A stretch of DNA of 60,000 nt from positions 21,654,912 through 21,714,911 of the forward strand of contig NC_092675.1 of NCBI RefSeq assembly GCF_964355755.1. The letters run 5' to 3'. Each line of letters opens with the position of its first letter. Positions within the stretch are counted from its first letter, which is position 1. The position numbers and the translations under genes were made by a program. Shown here piece after piece: positions 12,964 through 24,740 of this stretch. A model generated the notes under the pieces. That model was not told the origin of the DNA. It was given only the letters and a program-made list of their open reading frames with translations, and ran no database searches. The DNA is from Antedon mediterranea. Lineage: Eukaryota; Echinodermata; Crinoidea; Comatulida; Antedonidae.

Positions 12964-14428
12964 CTAAAGCATATCAAACTTGTATTGTTACCTATGATTT
13001 CATAACCCTATTGAATATCTATTAGGTATATACAAAATCACTGAGTCAAGAAAAAGGAATGACGTGTTTATAAAAGGTACTGTGAATGATGTGACATGGA
13101 AAACACACAAAACATATCAGAAACAGTAGCTTAAAATTGGTATAGTTGCTATTATCATTATATGATAGATTTGTATAATTAAAGGAGTTACACTGCATAA
13201 AATAAACCTTTTGAACAAAACATGTTAGATGAATATCAAGAGAAATATGCAGGAAACGTTGTCATTATTAATGGTATGTCTTGTTCTCTTGTATTTAGTT
13301 ACGAAAAAGAACAGCAAACAAGGTGGTACAAGTTCAAAAGAGTTGTCCGGTGAAAAAATGAACAAGTGAGGAAAAGAAGCCAAAACCAGATGAAGGCTAT
13401 ATGTATGTTCATGAAAAATGAACTGATTCATTATATCGACAATAAAAGTGAAGAGAATACACAGTTGCTAAATTTAACGATATACTTTTACTCTACAACG
13501 TGTAGGTAATTGATGCTCTATTAGTATAAACAAGAAATTGGAACCATAGAATGTTATTTTAAAGTTCTGATTCACTAAGTTGCTCATAGAAAACCTTCAG
13601 CCGGTTTTCCATTAAGTGAATCTATTCGAGCGAATATCAAAACATTCCCGAGCTATGATTGGTCGTTGTGTTTTCGTATCACTAACAAAGTAGTTGGAAA
13701 TTTGAATATAATGACGCTTTCGATTCGTTATATATTTGAAATCAGGCTATATGAATAATACAACTACTGTATAATAGTTCTTTCTGTAAAAATTTCAAAA
13801 TACTTTTATTATAATACCGGAAATATAAACATTTTGTAACTTTCAAAATAAGCAATAATTTTTAGCAAGTAATTTATGCTGAAAACTTAAATATCTACTG
13901 TGTTTGGGATCATTACAGTCGTGTCAAAACATGGTCAATTTCATGTGTACAATATAATATTAATTATGAGTTACAATTATCAAGAAAATGATTCTTCCAT
14001 TTTATTGTTACCAAAATAATCAGTCTTGTCTTCTACAAAAAACAAATTGTAAAGATATTTGTTTCTTGTGTATTTGGCTAAACATATCAAACACAAATTT
14101 GACACTATTAGTTACAGCGACAAATTAATATTAATACAATGATTACAATGTTTCCAGTCATCAGACGATCAACATGGTGACAAAGAAGCAAAAAATGGTA
14201 CCTTCTGATTACAGAACTAATAACAAGATTTTTTACTAATTCTTCCATATTGTTTTACAAGTTTTTGTTGGGAAACATTATTTCTATAAACACGCAGCAC
14301 TATGATAATTGGTGAACAAACAGTATTGTTAGAAATTTAAATTGCATTTGTTATATTAACTGTCTATCATTATTAAAATGTATTATTTATTATTATCAAC
14401 ATGTAATGTCTAAATTTTTCTTGACATT

Positions 14429-17400
14429 TTATTTTCCATATTTTTCCTTATCTTCTTCAATTTCTCTTTGCCTTTTCAAAATAGCTGCATTTTTTTCTTG
14501 AATTCTTCTAATTTTCAATTCTAATTCCTTATCTTTATTTTCAGAGTTTTTGGCCAAGTCAATTTCATTATTTTTGGCTGTTTTTTTGGAAGATGCTAAA
14601 TTCCTCTCTTCTATTTTTCGTATTTTTTCCTGGATTTCTTCTTCTTTCTTTTTACGCTTTAATTTTTCCTCCGCACTCATTCTATCAACAGCACTGTCAG
14701 ACTTACTAGTTCGAACTATCTTTCTACTAGGTTCTAATGGTAAATCAACATCAGTTTCATCAGAGGTCCGTTTTAATTTCAAACGTTCCTTGACACTTTT
14801 CTTTGCTTTTCCATTGTCTTTTGTTACAAATTTCCTTGCATCCTGTTCAGAATTAACATCAGAATCCCACGCATTTGATGAAAGTTCATCTTTACAACCA
14901 AGTCGTAATTTCACGGATGCTTTGTGCTTGGACACTGTCTTCCCAAGACGTTCATGTAATGACTTTTTACTCTTCTTAACAAATTTTTCTGGATCTGTAA
15001 GGAATAAAATATTTGTAAAGTTTAAAAAGTTGTTGTTAATTACTATTTACTTTATGTTTATCATAAATAAACTATAGAATTGATAATAATTGAAACATTG
15101 ATATATTTTTATCATCTTTTTTTTCGCTCTTACTCACCATTGTCAAATACTACACTAACTCCAGTTGTTTTTGATTCATCACCTACATCAAGCTTTTTAA
15201 CTTTTTTTAAAAACTTAATACTACTTTCAGATTTTGATTTTCTTGGTTGGTTCTCTTTACTTCTGTAGTTATCTGTTCTTTCATTCAATGACGACTTATT
15301 TTTCAATTTTATAGAATCATTTTTTCTATGTTCATTGCTTTTACGCTTTTCAACTTTAGATTCAGTTTGACGTTTTGAATGCACAAAGCTACGTAAGCCT
15401 TTTTTATTCATTTCATCATCTGAATCATCAACAAAATCAAATTCTCGTGACTGAACTGCATCTCTACTTCTTTCACGAGTATTATTTTCCCGATGATCAT
15501 GTTTTTTACGTGTAGATTCATGTGTCTTATCAAAATAGGTTTCTTTTCGATATGGTTCATTCCTACGATTTTCTACTCTTTTATCAGATCTTGAAGCATA
15601 TCTTAGATCATGATCTTTCCTTCGATCTCTGTGATGATCGGTTTGTCGACCAAAATTTGGTCTCACATTAACATTCAGTTGCATAGAAGTAATTATTCGT
15701 GATGGGGCATTCACAATCTGATCACCTATTCGCTCATTTTTTGATTGTTTAAATCTAGAGTCAGTATCAATGTCACTATCAGAGTCACTTAGCGATGCTT
15801 TTGTTGTTGCTAACACTTCTTCTTCTTTTACTAATTTCTCTTGCTTTTTCAAGGTATCTGAGGGTACGCGACTATTAACTTTGGATTTGCTCGATTTCCT
15901 GCGATCTAAGATACTGGTGCTTTCATTTGAAATTGTTGCAATGATTTTGTTATCCTTTTCTTTATGATTGTACCGATCTCTTTTACCAATATCATTTCTA
16001 GGTTGTCTGTCATACTCGCGTCTACGCTCCTCCCTGTCTACATTGTTTCTTTTTCTATCATGGTTTCGTCTGTACCATTCACGCTCTCCATCAGATCTTG
16101 AATTTCGCTGGTCATAAGATCTGGAAGGTCCCCTAGAAACAATTTGACTCGTAACATGTGCTTTGTATCTATTTCTCTCTTCAACATGATCATTTCTTTT
16201 TCTGTTACGTAAATGATTTCTGAGGTCAATTGTTTTATTACTCTTAACATTTGAAGAAGGGTCAGCTGTTGCATGCTTATTATTTTCAGGTTTAGGGTCT
16301 ACAGCTCCATTTTGCTTTTCAGAAGTCTTTTCAATAATATTTTTTGAAGGTTCTTCATTTTCTTCAGAAGACAATTGTTCAGATTCACTGGAACTAGTTG
16401 AGCTTTCAGTATCACTAGAATTATCAGATTCCAATTCATCTGAATCTGATTTTTCTGGTTCTCCATCAGTACTGCTTTGTTCAATGCTCTCACTATCTGA
16501 ATCCTCACTACCATCTACTTCATCAGCTACTTCATCAGCAGAACTTTCTGAAGGCTCAATCTCCGGTATACTGTCAACATCCTCTTCTTCTTCCTCTTCT
16601 GACTCAGAATCAGATTGAAACCGACTAAATTTATCATTTCTAACTTCTTTTTTCACCTCTGGTACAACTGTTTCTTTAGTATTGGTTTCTTGTGTATCAA
16701 CTAGTGGGATTGATATGAGGTTGTTTCCACAAACAGAATTTCCAGATGCTTCTGAAAGTACTTGAGAAGTTCCTCTTGGCTGTAAAATATCAAAGTAATT
16801 ATATAAATATAATAATAAAATGTGAGTATTGATAATAAAGTTTTTTTAGTATTAACAAATTGCAAAAAAGAGTTTTATGGGTGAATAAAAAAGGGAAGTA
16901 CAGGTATGTTTGAGAATGGCATTCTGGAGTAATGCTAGGTAAATGCACAAGATTTGACAACTTTCATTGCCATTCTCTCTCTATATTTTTAGTTGCGTGC
17001 AAATGCGACTCTACAGCTCACTATGTCGGTCGGTTGGTCGGTCAACACTAACTCAAATTTGCGCCCGCGACTGCGGCCAGTATATTTTTGAAAACAGAGT
17101 ATAGTGTTCACTTTGGTCTTAGAATTATAAATTAGAATTAAAAATTAGAACTACAAATAAAATCTTCAACATGTATATAGTTTAAATGGAAACACTATTT
17201 TAGTAATATTAGAGGGAGAGTTCAGCAATGTTTCAGATATAAGTGAATAGTAAATGGAATGTTTCTTCAGAACATTCAAACTACCTGAGGGGTGACTGCT
17301 TGTGGAACTACAGCTTTCTTAGTTTTTAGGGCTGCTAATCTCAATGCTTCTAAATTGTCATCTTCATCATTCACTTCCTCTTTGCTCTTGTTACTCTCAT

Positions 17401-19151
17401 CCTGTTGGTCATTTACTGTTAAAGGTGATGGCTGTGCAGATCTCTGAATCAGAACAATGTTATTGATTATTATTTAGGATTATGTCATGGAAAAAATAGG
17501 TTGGCACATTTTGACATGCAAAGCATTATTAGTTTTTAACAAAACAATTAAAAAAAACTTACGACATTTAAAGAAGCTAAAGCTGCATTTCGTAAAGAGG
17601 CCAAATCCTCATCATCCTAAAGAGATAATAAAAATAATAAATGTAAAACACATCTGTTTTCTATTTTTTTTATTGTGCTGCATTTTTTTAACATTAGATC
17701 TCTAAAATTAAAAATGCAATTGCTACTGTGAAAAGTAACCTCAGTTACTGGTTTTGGTCTACAATGAAAGCTAACCTTCTTCCTTCATAAAACATTTTCC
17801 ACAGTTTGCATATATATTTTTCTGTACAGGTACTGTAGTCTCCTTCTTAGCCTAACTAAGCTAGGCATAGTTAGTAGTAGCCTAGGCTAGCTATCAGTAG
17901 AATGTAGTACTAAGTAGTAGTATTGGGATATGACCGGTTGGGCCGCCGACAAGTTGAGCCGCCGGTGATTTCTATGAAACGCCCAGTGCATGCGTCTTTT
18001 ACGACATTTCGCGTAGTGATTAGGATGGTGTCCTAGTACACAAGTTCATGGTCTTGGTTTATTGGTCATGAAAATAAATAATATATATAATTACATATTA
18101 CAATTAACAACACAGCAAAGGAAAGTAGTAATATTTAATAATTTAATTGTTTTAATCTTTCGAGGAAAAAATTCAGTGCACTCATAATTTTTCTCGCGTG
18201 TAGGCCTACCACGTAAAGTCACGTTGTCTCTCTCAGGACGACTAATTAATAGAGTATTAACATTCTTCGAATGAGGTTAAATAAATATTATTTTTTATTT
18301 ACTAATCTTTTAATATAATATTTTATTGAATTTTACATTGTTAATACACAAAATATTTTACTAAAAAACGTGATTTTATGTAATTATTTTACCGAAAAAT
18401 GGAGTAGGCCTAGTTCATACAACTGCCGACTGAGGGGCAACATGTTTACGTCATTTTTGGCTAAAAACGATCACTTTCGGTGATTTTTTATATTTTGGAA
18501 TCTACAAGCCAGATTTTCATAATTATTTAATTATAATATTTAACAATATATATATACTAAAAACCATGATATATAAACTTTTGAATGTACATCGTTATCC
18601 CTAATATAAATAGAACGAGCACCGGCGAAAGTTAGCATTTGGCGTTCCATAGAAAATAACGTTTTTCTGGCGGCGGCTCAACTTGGCCTAATCCGTAGTA
18701 TTTACTTAGTTAGTAGTAGGCCCCTATCATTCTTCCTATGATTAGAAGAAGTTCTTTTTAAAATCTTAAATCAACTGTTTGTCTCTCAAAACATTTATTG
18801 TCGTTGCTTGGTTGCATCTGTCTAATGCTTACATTATAATTTTAAAAGCCTAGACCTACCTAGTGGGCTAGGCCTAAAGAGTGAGCTACAGTCCTACTAG
18901 TCAGTCAGCCCTCTCTACTACTACAATTCGATTCGTCGAAAGACACGATGTATCATCAGCGAGGCCTAGCTTATTAATTAGGCTTGAATAGAAACAAATC
19001 TGTAGTTTAAACATTTATGGTAAATAAGTTATACTCTACAGATTATAATACTCCTATTTAGCTACAAAATAATAGTTCCAATATTATATTTCTTATATAA
19101 ACAGTACAACAATAATAATATTATTTTTCATACCTCAAAATCAGACGCCAT
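14429..19151 (-). CDS. Charged, Ser/Asp/Arg-rich, probably nuclear protein, 812 aa, 5 exons
   Basis: Exons: 19151-19134 (MASDFE), 17616-17563, 17443-17285, 16779-15138 and 14994-14429 (stop included). All phases agree. Residues 7-24 and a segment in exon 3 carry a repeated short motif (DLASLRNAALASL, NLEALRLAALKTK). The long exon 4 opens with an acidic Ser/Glu/Asp tract (FQSDSESEEEEEED), then becomes basic with Arg-Asp-His-Lys runs like RNA-processing proteins. The C-terminal exon is Lys-rich with a predicted coiled coil (about the last 70 residues) ending in RQREIEEDKEKYGK. No zinc finger or RRM is visible. The C-terminal coil faintly recalls CCDC9-type proteins, from memory only. A nuclear RNA-related role is inferred from composition. 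The stop is followed by AATAAA at 14391-14386. Confidence 0.85.
17945..18690. mobile_element. Inverted-repeat element in intron 1 of the charged-protein gene
   Basis: The left end has AAGTTGAGCCGCC, then TTCTATGAAACGCC. The right end carries the same blocks inverted (GGCGTTCCATAGAA, then GGCGGCTCAACTTGG). The interior is AT-rich without a coding frame. The CpG-rich ends stand out from the intron. Confidence 0.6.
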
Positions 19152-19183
19152 TTTAAATTAAAAGGCGCCCTCTTGAATTATGA

Positions 19184-19210
19184 TGACGTCATTATACATT
19201 GCGCATGCGT
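19184..19210. promoter_or_regulatory. CpG-rich promoter with CRE and NRF1-like sites
   Basis: Just upstream of the ATG at 19151 (minus strand) lie a perfect CRE palindrome TGACGTCA (19184-19191) and TGCGCATGCGT (19200-19210), matching the NRF1/alpha-Pal core. Local CpG density is high compared with the surrounding AT-rich DNA. The arrangement is typical of a TATA-less housekeeping promoter and could be bidirectional. Confidence 0.5.
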
Positions 19211-19343
19211 GTAGACTTAAGTTCCGTCGTCAAAAAAAAGAGTAAACATTCAAATACAGATCCCCGCGAACTGGAATCACAGAATTACTCTGTCTTGTGT
19301 TCAACTTGATATTAATCGTTCAAAAGAAGTTGTTTCGTTCAAA
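19211..19343 (+). other. Possible 5' UTR exon of a divergent plus-strand gene
   Basis: Immediately across the CRE/NRF1 promoter, moderately GC-rich sequence ends in TTCAAA followed by a good donor, GTAAGT, at 19344. No ATG-initiated long frame is present, so it would be an untranslated leader. The exact start is unknown. It would join the coding exon at 20561. Confidence 0.3.
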
Positions 19344-19540
19344 GTAAGTCTATAAAATAAATGTTAAACTGTTTTTAAATTGTTGTTTTATATTCTTGTT
19401 TTCATCTTGTATTATCGTAATCAGACTCATCCCCAGGTATTTCGTTCGTATACAGGAGACAGACACCACACCTCAGTCATACCTACTACTAGCTAGTCTA
19501 CCAGTCAGGTATACCGTGCAATACAGGAACAGTAGGCCTA

Positions 19541-20394
19541 CCGTATATTTCGGTGTATAAGTCGCACTTTTGACACGCAAATTTGACCTCTAAATTAAGG
19601 GTGCGTCTTATACACCGAACATAAATGCCTCACCACACAGATTTTACATAGGCCTAGGCTATCGTCACCTCGTTTTCTAGGCCTGAGTAGGCTAGGCCTA
19701 GCTACAGTAACTAACTAACGTAACGGCAACTTGCTTCTGCCTAGGCCTAGTTTTCAAGTCATTTTAGCATGATGTTATACTAAATATGATGAAAAGATTT
19801 GTTCATTATGGCGCTCCGATAAAATATCATTTGTAAACGTTTACGTCGTACGATTGGAATAGTATTTATTTATACAGTAGTTATACGCACGATCGCCGTA
19901 CCCCAAGCGCAAGCCCTTCTTTTGGTGGCCACATGGTGTACGGTATTCGACTAGGCCTAGTATATTCTCCATGTGATTATAGCATGGACCTAGCGTACAC
20001 ACTTCTCGGATACATAGATACTAATCGAATACGATTGTCCGTGAAAACGTGCGCCCTCTCGAAATGATCGAGCGAGGCTAGCCCACACACGTGCGTGTTA
20101 CACACAAGGTCATGCACTCGATGTTGCGGCGAAACTCATGAATAACAAGTTAGAAAGAACTTGTTGAGGCTGGGCGCGGCCGAGCCTAGGTAAGAAAAAA
20201 CCTAAATAAAGGACGCCGTTGTAGATATAACAAAATATATTATTACAATAATATTGATTACAATTTAAAAAAACATTGTTTTGATGAAATATAAGGTGCG
20301 TCTTATACATCGACGATATAAAAAATACCGATATTTTACTCTCAGTTGGGGGTGCGTCTTATACACAGGTGCGACTTATACACCGAAATATACG
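19541..20394. mobile_element. MITE, about 854 bp, flanked by TA
   Basis: Ends are CCGTATATTTCGGTGTATAA and its inverse TTATACACCGAAATATACGG, each flanked by TA, consistent with a Tc1/mariner-type target. Sub-terminal GTGCGTCTTATACA motifs recur in several places. No transposase frame is visible. Confidence 0.8.
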
Positions 20395-20560
20395 GTACTC
20401 ACTATAATCACCATAGATGCCGGTGATGAAGGGCTAACCATAAGGAGCCAGAAAAACTGTGCTGTCAATGATTGACAGATAGGCCTAGTTGAAACAAACT
20501 ATAGTGTAGCGATGCACTTGTGCATTGACGATATAGTTTAATTAACAAATTAATTTGGAG

Positions 20561-20610
20561 TCTAAAAATGGGGTCATCAAATACAAGACAAACAGGTGGT
20601 AAACTACAGT
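20561..20610 (+). CDS. Possible first coding exon, N-myristoylation-type start
   Basis: After ATTTGGAG, the sequence has ATG at 20568 encoding MGSSNTRQTGGKLQ and then a donor, GTAAGG, at 20611 (phase 1). Gly2 with a small residue at position 6 fits the N-myristoyltransferase pattern. A segment at 23076-23122 (after TTAGCAG, before GTAGGT) continues in phase as SLMSRKFSEHYLLFAY. The continuation beyond that is not resolved. The gene is not recognised. Confidence 0.35.
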
Positions 20611-21474
20611 GTAAGGTAGGCCACACCTAGAGGCGTACCACAGGACCATGCACTGCCTTAGACCAATAATAATAAAAACATCTCGCTATGAATATGATCT
20701 GATCAGAAACCACATTCTTCATGTTTAAAGCTTTTAAGCGGATTATATTTAGAGTGGCTCAGTTTATATTATAACAAATATCCCTATCACTCACAATGTC
20801 AAAATAAATAAATAATCCACTATCAAAGTGCTCAAAGCAGTTTGATTATTTAAAGTACAAAATATTTTAACATAATTTTTTCATAGTTCATTTTCAAATT
20901 TTGTTACAAACAATAGTAGGAGGTTGCTATTATATTGATATTTTAATACTAGTTATTAAATAAAATACGGTATAGTTTAAACACATTTTGTTTCCACAAT
21001 GCGGCTACGTGCATATCGAGTGAAAAGATGGTCACCTGGCTGCATGGAACGTTGTAAAAACGAAACACTAAGATGCAATTTTATTTGCCGGAGCCAGATC
21101 AGGTGTTAAAAAAGCTTTAATGTCTTAAATTTAACATATATTTTATAACCTGTTTTAAACAACTTGTAACAACTTTTGCTTAATGTGAAGACAATTTTTT
21201 TGAAAATCTCCTAAGATTTCACCAAAAAACACACACCAACGAGAGGCAAGTTTTTTGGTTCTGAAATGTCCAGAGTTGTTACTGCGCGTGTATGCGCTCC
21301 TTGGTGTCAAATAGTGCACAACTACAGTATGTTTCTCAGGGTTCGCGTATGCATGTATGAAAACGTGTAAATAAACCATGTTTAGCACTATGCACAGAGC
21401 AGGGATGTTGGGACATGTTTTCTCGCTCTCTACCTCAACATAGTTTTCAAATTATGGGTTTTTTTCAGTTTAAC

Positions 21475-22810
21475 CAGGGCATCACGTATGCAAAACCCAG
21501 GAGAGCAACAAATCGCTCTCCTCAAATCACCGAGGAGAGCAATTCGCTCTCCTTGCAAAAATTTTAAATCGCTCTCCTCAAATATTTATGTTGAAGTTGA
21601 AGGATGGTCGCCCTTATTAAAAATGGCTGGCCCTTATTAATTTTTTGTACACATTTTTTTGCCCGACAGGGGATAACCCCCCCCCCCCCCCCCCCCCCCG
21701 GGCACAACAAATGTATACTGTACCTCTCCCCTAAAATCCACCACACCCACCTTTACACACAATATTTTCCGTGGGGATCGTATTATTCTACAGTACAAAA
21801 AACTCAAGCCAATTTTTTTTTTTATGGCCTGCCTGGGTAGATTGGGTTTCAGGAGCCTGGAGAATCCTGTCCTGGCCAACTATATGCCTTTAGCCTAGCT
21901 TTTCTAGCCTAGCTTGTTGGCCTAGAAATCAGACAGAAAACCTGAAAAGTATTTACCTGCAATTCATAAATTATACAATTCTAACATGCAACAGCCATTA
22001 AAATATTGATAATAAGTTACAAAGTGTCATTTTAAAATAATTAAGAAAGATATTTGATCGTGTTTACATGTGTCACACATGGGCGCACGCACAATAGGGG
22101 GGGGGGGGGAGGGCTGAGAGAGCTTCTAGAAGATGCTGACGTCACACATCAGCACGTGTTTTGAGGAGGATTTGAGTGACCAAAATTGGTTAGAACTTTC
22201 GAAGAAATAATCCATCTTCAAAATGACATAATTAAAGCAACCAGCAGCTAAGCTTTTTTAAATAATAAACATTATATTTAGGCCTCCTATATTAATGTTT
22301 CCTTTTAAAATTAAATATATTTTATTAACTCGTTCCATAAAAACATAAAGGGAAAAATTATTGGTTGGGACATGATCTTCCTGTAAAGGAGGTGTTTCTA
22401 TGACACCGTACTGGTTGCACTATGAGGCGATGAAGTAAACTCGCCCTTGAATGCGCGCAGGCAGGGGAATCCCCTTTGTTGGTACCTCGCACTGTGAGAT
22501 GGAGCGCGATGAATTGCTCTCCTTTTCGAAGGTTGTTGATTGCGATCGCGCTCGCGATCCTTAAAAACGAGGGACTGCCATTAGGCTTGTAGCTTTATAA
22601 CTTAGCTTATATATTATTAGCCTAGGCCTAGATTGGTTTTAACTTTTAAAAATCCACGTGTTTTTAGGCCTCTTGACAGAAAAATCAACACTGTCAAAAG
22701 CTAGGCTCTATTTTGAAAATTAAGGAGCGCGATAAATTGCTCTCCTCGAAGCCTGTTGAGGAGCGCGGAGGAGCGCGGTCGCGCAGGCGCTCCTTATAAA
22801 TGATGCCCTG
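21475..22810. mobile_element. Non-autonomous hAT-like transposon, 1336 bp
   Basis: Ends are CAGGGCATCA and TGATGCCCTG, flanked by the direct duplication GTTTAAC (21468-21474 and 22811-22817), 7 or 8 bases long. Both flanks are packed with GGAGAGC/GCTCTCC repeats in both orientations (21500-21585, 22705-22795), resembling sub-terminal transposase-binding arrays. There is a 20-plus-base C run at 21680-21700 and a G run at 22096-22110. No transposase frame. Confidence 0.8.
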
Positions 22811-23075
22811 GTTTAACAATATTTTTTTAAAATATAGAATCTAAATTGTTTTAATTAATTGTTTTTTGTTAATAACACTATAAAATGTTGGGTATAAGTT
22901 TAAGAGTTTACTAAACAGAAGGCAGAATTACTATAAAATAACTAAACAATCTCTAGATCGCTTGGAGAATATCGTTTTTTATTCAGTTCAGATATGTAAA
23001 AGTTTTTCAATATACAGTAGTAATCGATCAATCAGTCGGCAAGTTGCACATGTAGTAAAGTGATACAATTAGCAG

Positions 23076-23122
23076 CTTTGATGAGCCGCAAGTTCTCTGA
23101 GCATTACTTGCTGTTTGCGTAC
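23076..23122 (+). CDS. Possible second coding exon of the MGSSNT gene
   Basis: A 47-base segment with acceptor TTAGCAG and donor GTAGGT. Joined to the phase 1 exon at 20610 it reads SLMSRKFSEHYLLFAY with no stop, and ends in phase 0. Candidate continuations are 23427 onward (HGLTSQWVLKN, open to a TAG) and 25453 onward, but neither is convincing. Confidence 0.3.
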
Positions 23123-23929
23123 GTAGGTCATTAATCTTAAAGAATCTTGACTATAAACACATTTACAGCCATCATGTTCACTTTAGATCAGTAAATTTAT
23201 TCTTATTCTTAAATTTGGCACATTTAAGAGATCTGTATTGGACTCTAGTAATAACAAGTTGTGTTGCTAACTGTGTGAGATTGTAATCATAAACTTGACA
23301 TGTTTTTCAGTGAATAATTAGCTAATATTCATGCTGAACCAAGTCGATGCAATTTACGCAGAATTTATTGTTAATAGTACTGTACAAGACTAAGCCTTGG
23401 TTGACACTTGCACAAATTTTGTTCCAGCACGGCCTCACCAGTCAATGGGTTTTGAAAAACACACTTTTTGTTAAATTACTTCCCATCCAGTAGTGTCTAG
23501 ATATAAAATCGATCAAAGTGCTGCAGAGTATATTAATCTGATTGATTTTTCAATAGACTATTGATATAATATACATGTAGTTTTAAGTACTGTAACATTT
23601 GAATTGAATACAACTCTAAACTACCCTGTAATGTTTAAAAATAAAACCAGGTGATTCACACTTAACAGCATAAAATTATATATGAAGACATACTTTAATT
23701 TGTCATGGAATTACAGTACCCTATAATTGCACTGACGAGTAAATATATTTTTGGCCAAAATATTAAGATATTTTAAACATTCTTTTCAATCAGCTAACCA
23801 GAGCCACTGTATCTTTTAAAACTTATTTTTATATTAGATCTTGACAAACTTATCATTATATTATTACTTAAAGAATCGATATTCAATAGAGCTTATAAAA
23901 ACAGTTACTTATATTACAGATATAACATA

Positions 23930-24740
23930 GGCCCTGTTTCTGCTGCCAACTAAATACCGTATATTATACGGTATTTTTTGAATACCGTATATATACGGTA
24001 TATTTTTGGCAGCAGAAACTGCGCTCATAAAAAATATACCGTATTTTGTATACGGTATTTTCCCCACAAAATTTGTGGATAAAATACGGTATTTACAAAT
24101 TTATACCGTATTTTTTGTACCCGTTTCTGCTGCCAATAAAAAATACCGTATTTTTTTTTTACATGACAAAAGGTCAACATTCGTGTTTTTATTTTCTGTC
24201 GCTGTCAGCTGTTTTACACACGTGTATATATATATTCGGCGAAAATGTGGAGCGAAGACGTCACAGTTTTACTAAATAAATTTGTGTGGGGAAGCTAAAA
24301 TGTCTGGCCAACTAAAAGGTAATAAAAGGGACCACCACATTTATAAAGACATTTCTAAAATAAAAAAGCAGGAGTATGGAATAGACTTGTCTCCAAAGCA
24401 AGTAAACTCAAAGCTGAAGAGCCTGCGAAAGCAGTACAACATTGCAAAATACAATAACTCGGGGAGGGAACGAATTAATTGTCCCCATTACGATGTTTCT
24501 GTGCTCTCACAACATCTCTATCACTAGGGCTAGGCTGTTGAAAGTGAGACGTAAAACTTCCTTTATTGCGACTTTTAATTATCGATCAAATAAATGAATG
24601 GCAATTTGGGTAAAAAAGATGAAATTTAACACGACCACCCAAGAAGTATTGTTAGCAGAAACGGGGTACTAAAAAATACGGTATAAAAAATACCGTATTT
24701 TATACCGTATTTTTATACCGTATTTTTTCAGTACAGGGTT
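23930..24740. mobile_element. Element of ATACCGTAT palindromes carrying a broken Myb/SANT-like gene
   Basis: Ends read GGCCCTGTTTCTGC and, inverted, AACCCTGTACTG. Both flanks contain many ATACCGTAT/ATACGGTAT units, and the phrase TTTCTGCTGCCAA occurs repeatedly in both orientations. The interior holds a short plus-strand coding remnant. The layout suggests a non-autonomous derivative of a PIF/Harbinger-like DNA transposon; the family call is inference. Confidence 0.6.
24245..24527 (+). pseudogene. Myb/SANT-like DNA-binding protein remnant
   Basis: It begins MWSEDVTVLL and, after one frameshift near 24285, continues CGEAKMSGQLKGNKRDHHIY, KDISK, YGIDLSPKQVNSKLKSLRKQ and YNIAKYNN. The W-S-E-D-V start and the helix with K-x-LRKQY are typical of Myb/SANT-like domains that accompany Harbinger transposases. 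The end is frameshifted again and truncated by a stop, so it is not functional. Confidence 0.6.

Larger units (their letters stand above)
10422..14957. repeat. 2267-bp direct tandem duplication
   Basis: Copy 1 (about 10422-12688) and copy 2 (about 12689-14955) are in direct orientation with a constant offset of 2267 bases. All stretches compared line by line, including the long open frames, are identical. Each junction carries the trinucleotide GTA, so the ancestral ends shared 3 bases of microhomology. The unit contains the last exon of the charged-protein gene, its 3' flank and one orphan exon-like segment. It is either a very recent duplication or an assembly artefact. Confidence 0.95.

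Noticed and set aside
24006-24275. Plus-strand 89-codon frame in the ATACCGTAT element
   Set aside because: Composed of the palindromic repeat words and Phe/Tyr/Ile-rich noise; the real coding remnant is the Myb/SANT-like frame just downstream.
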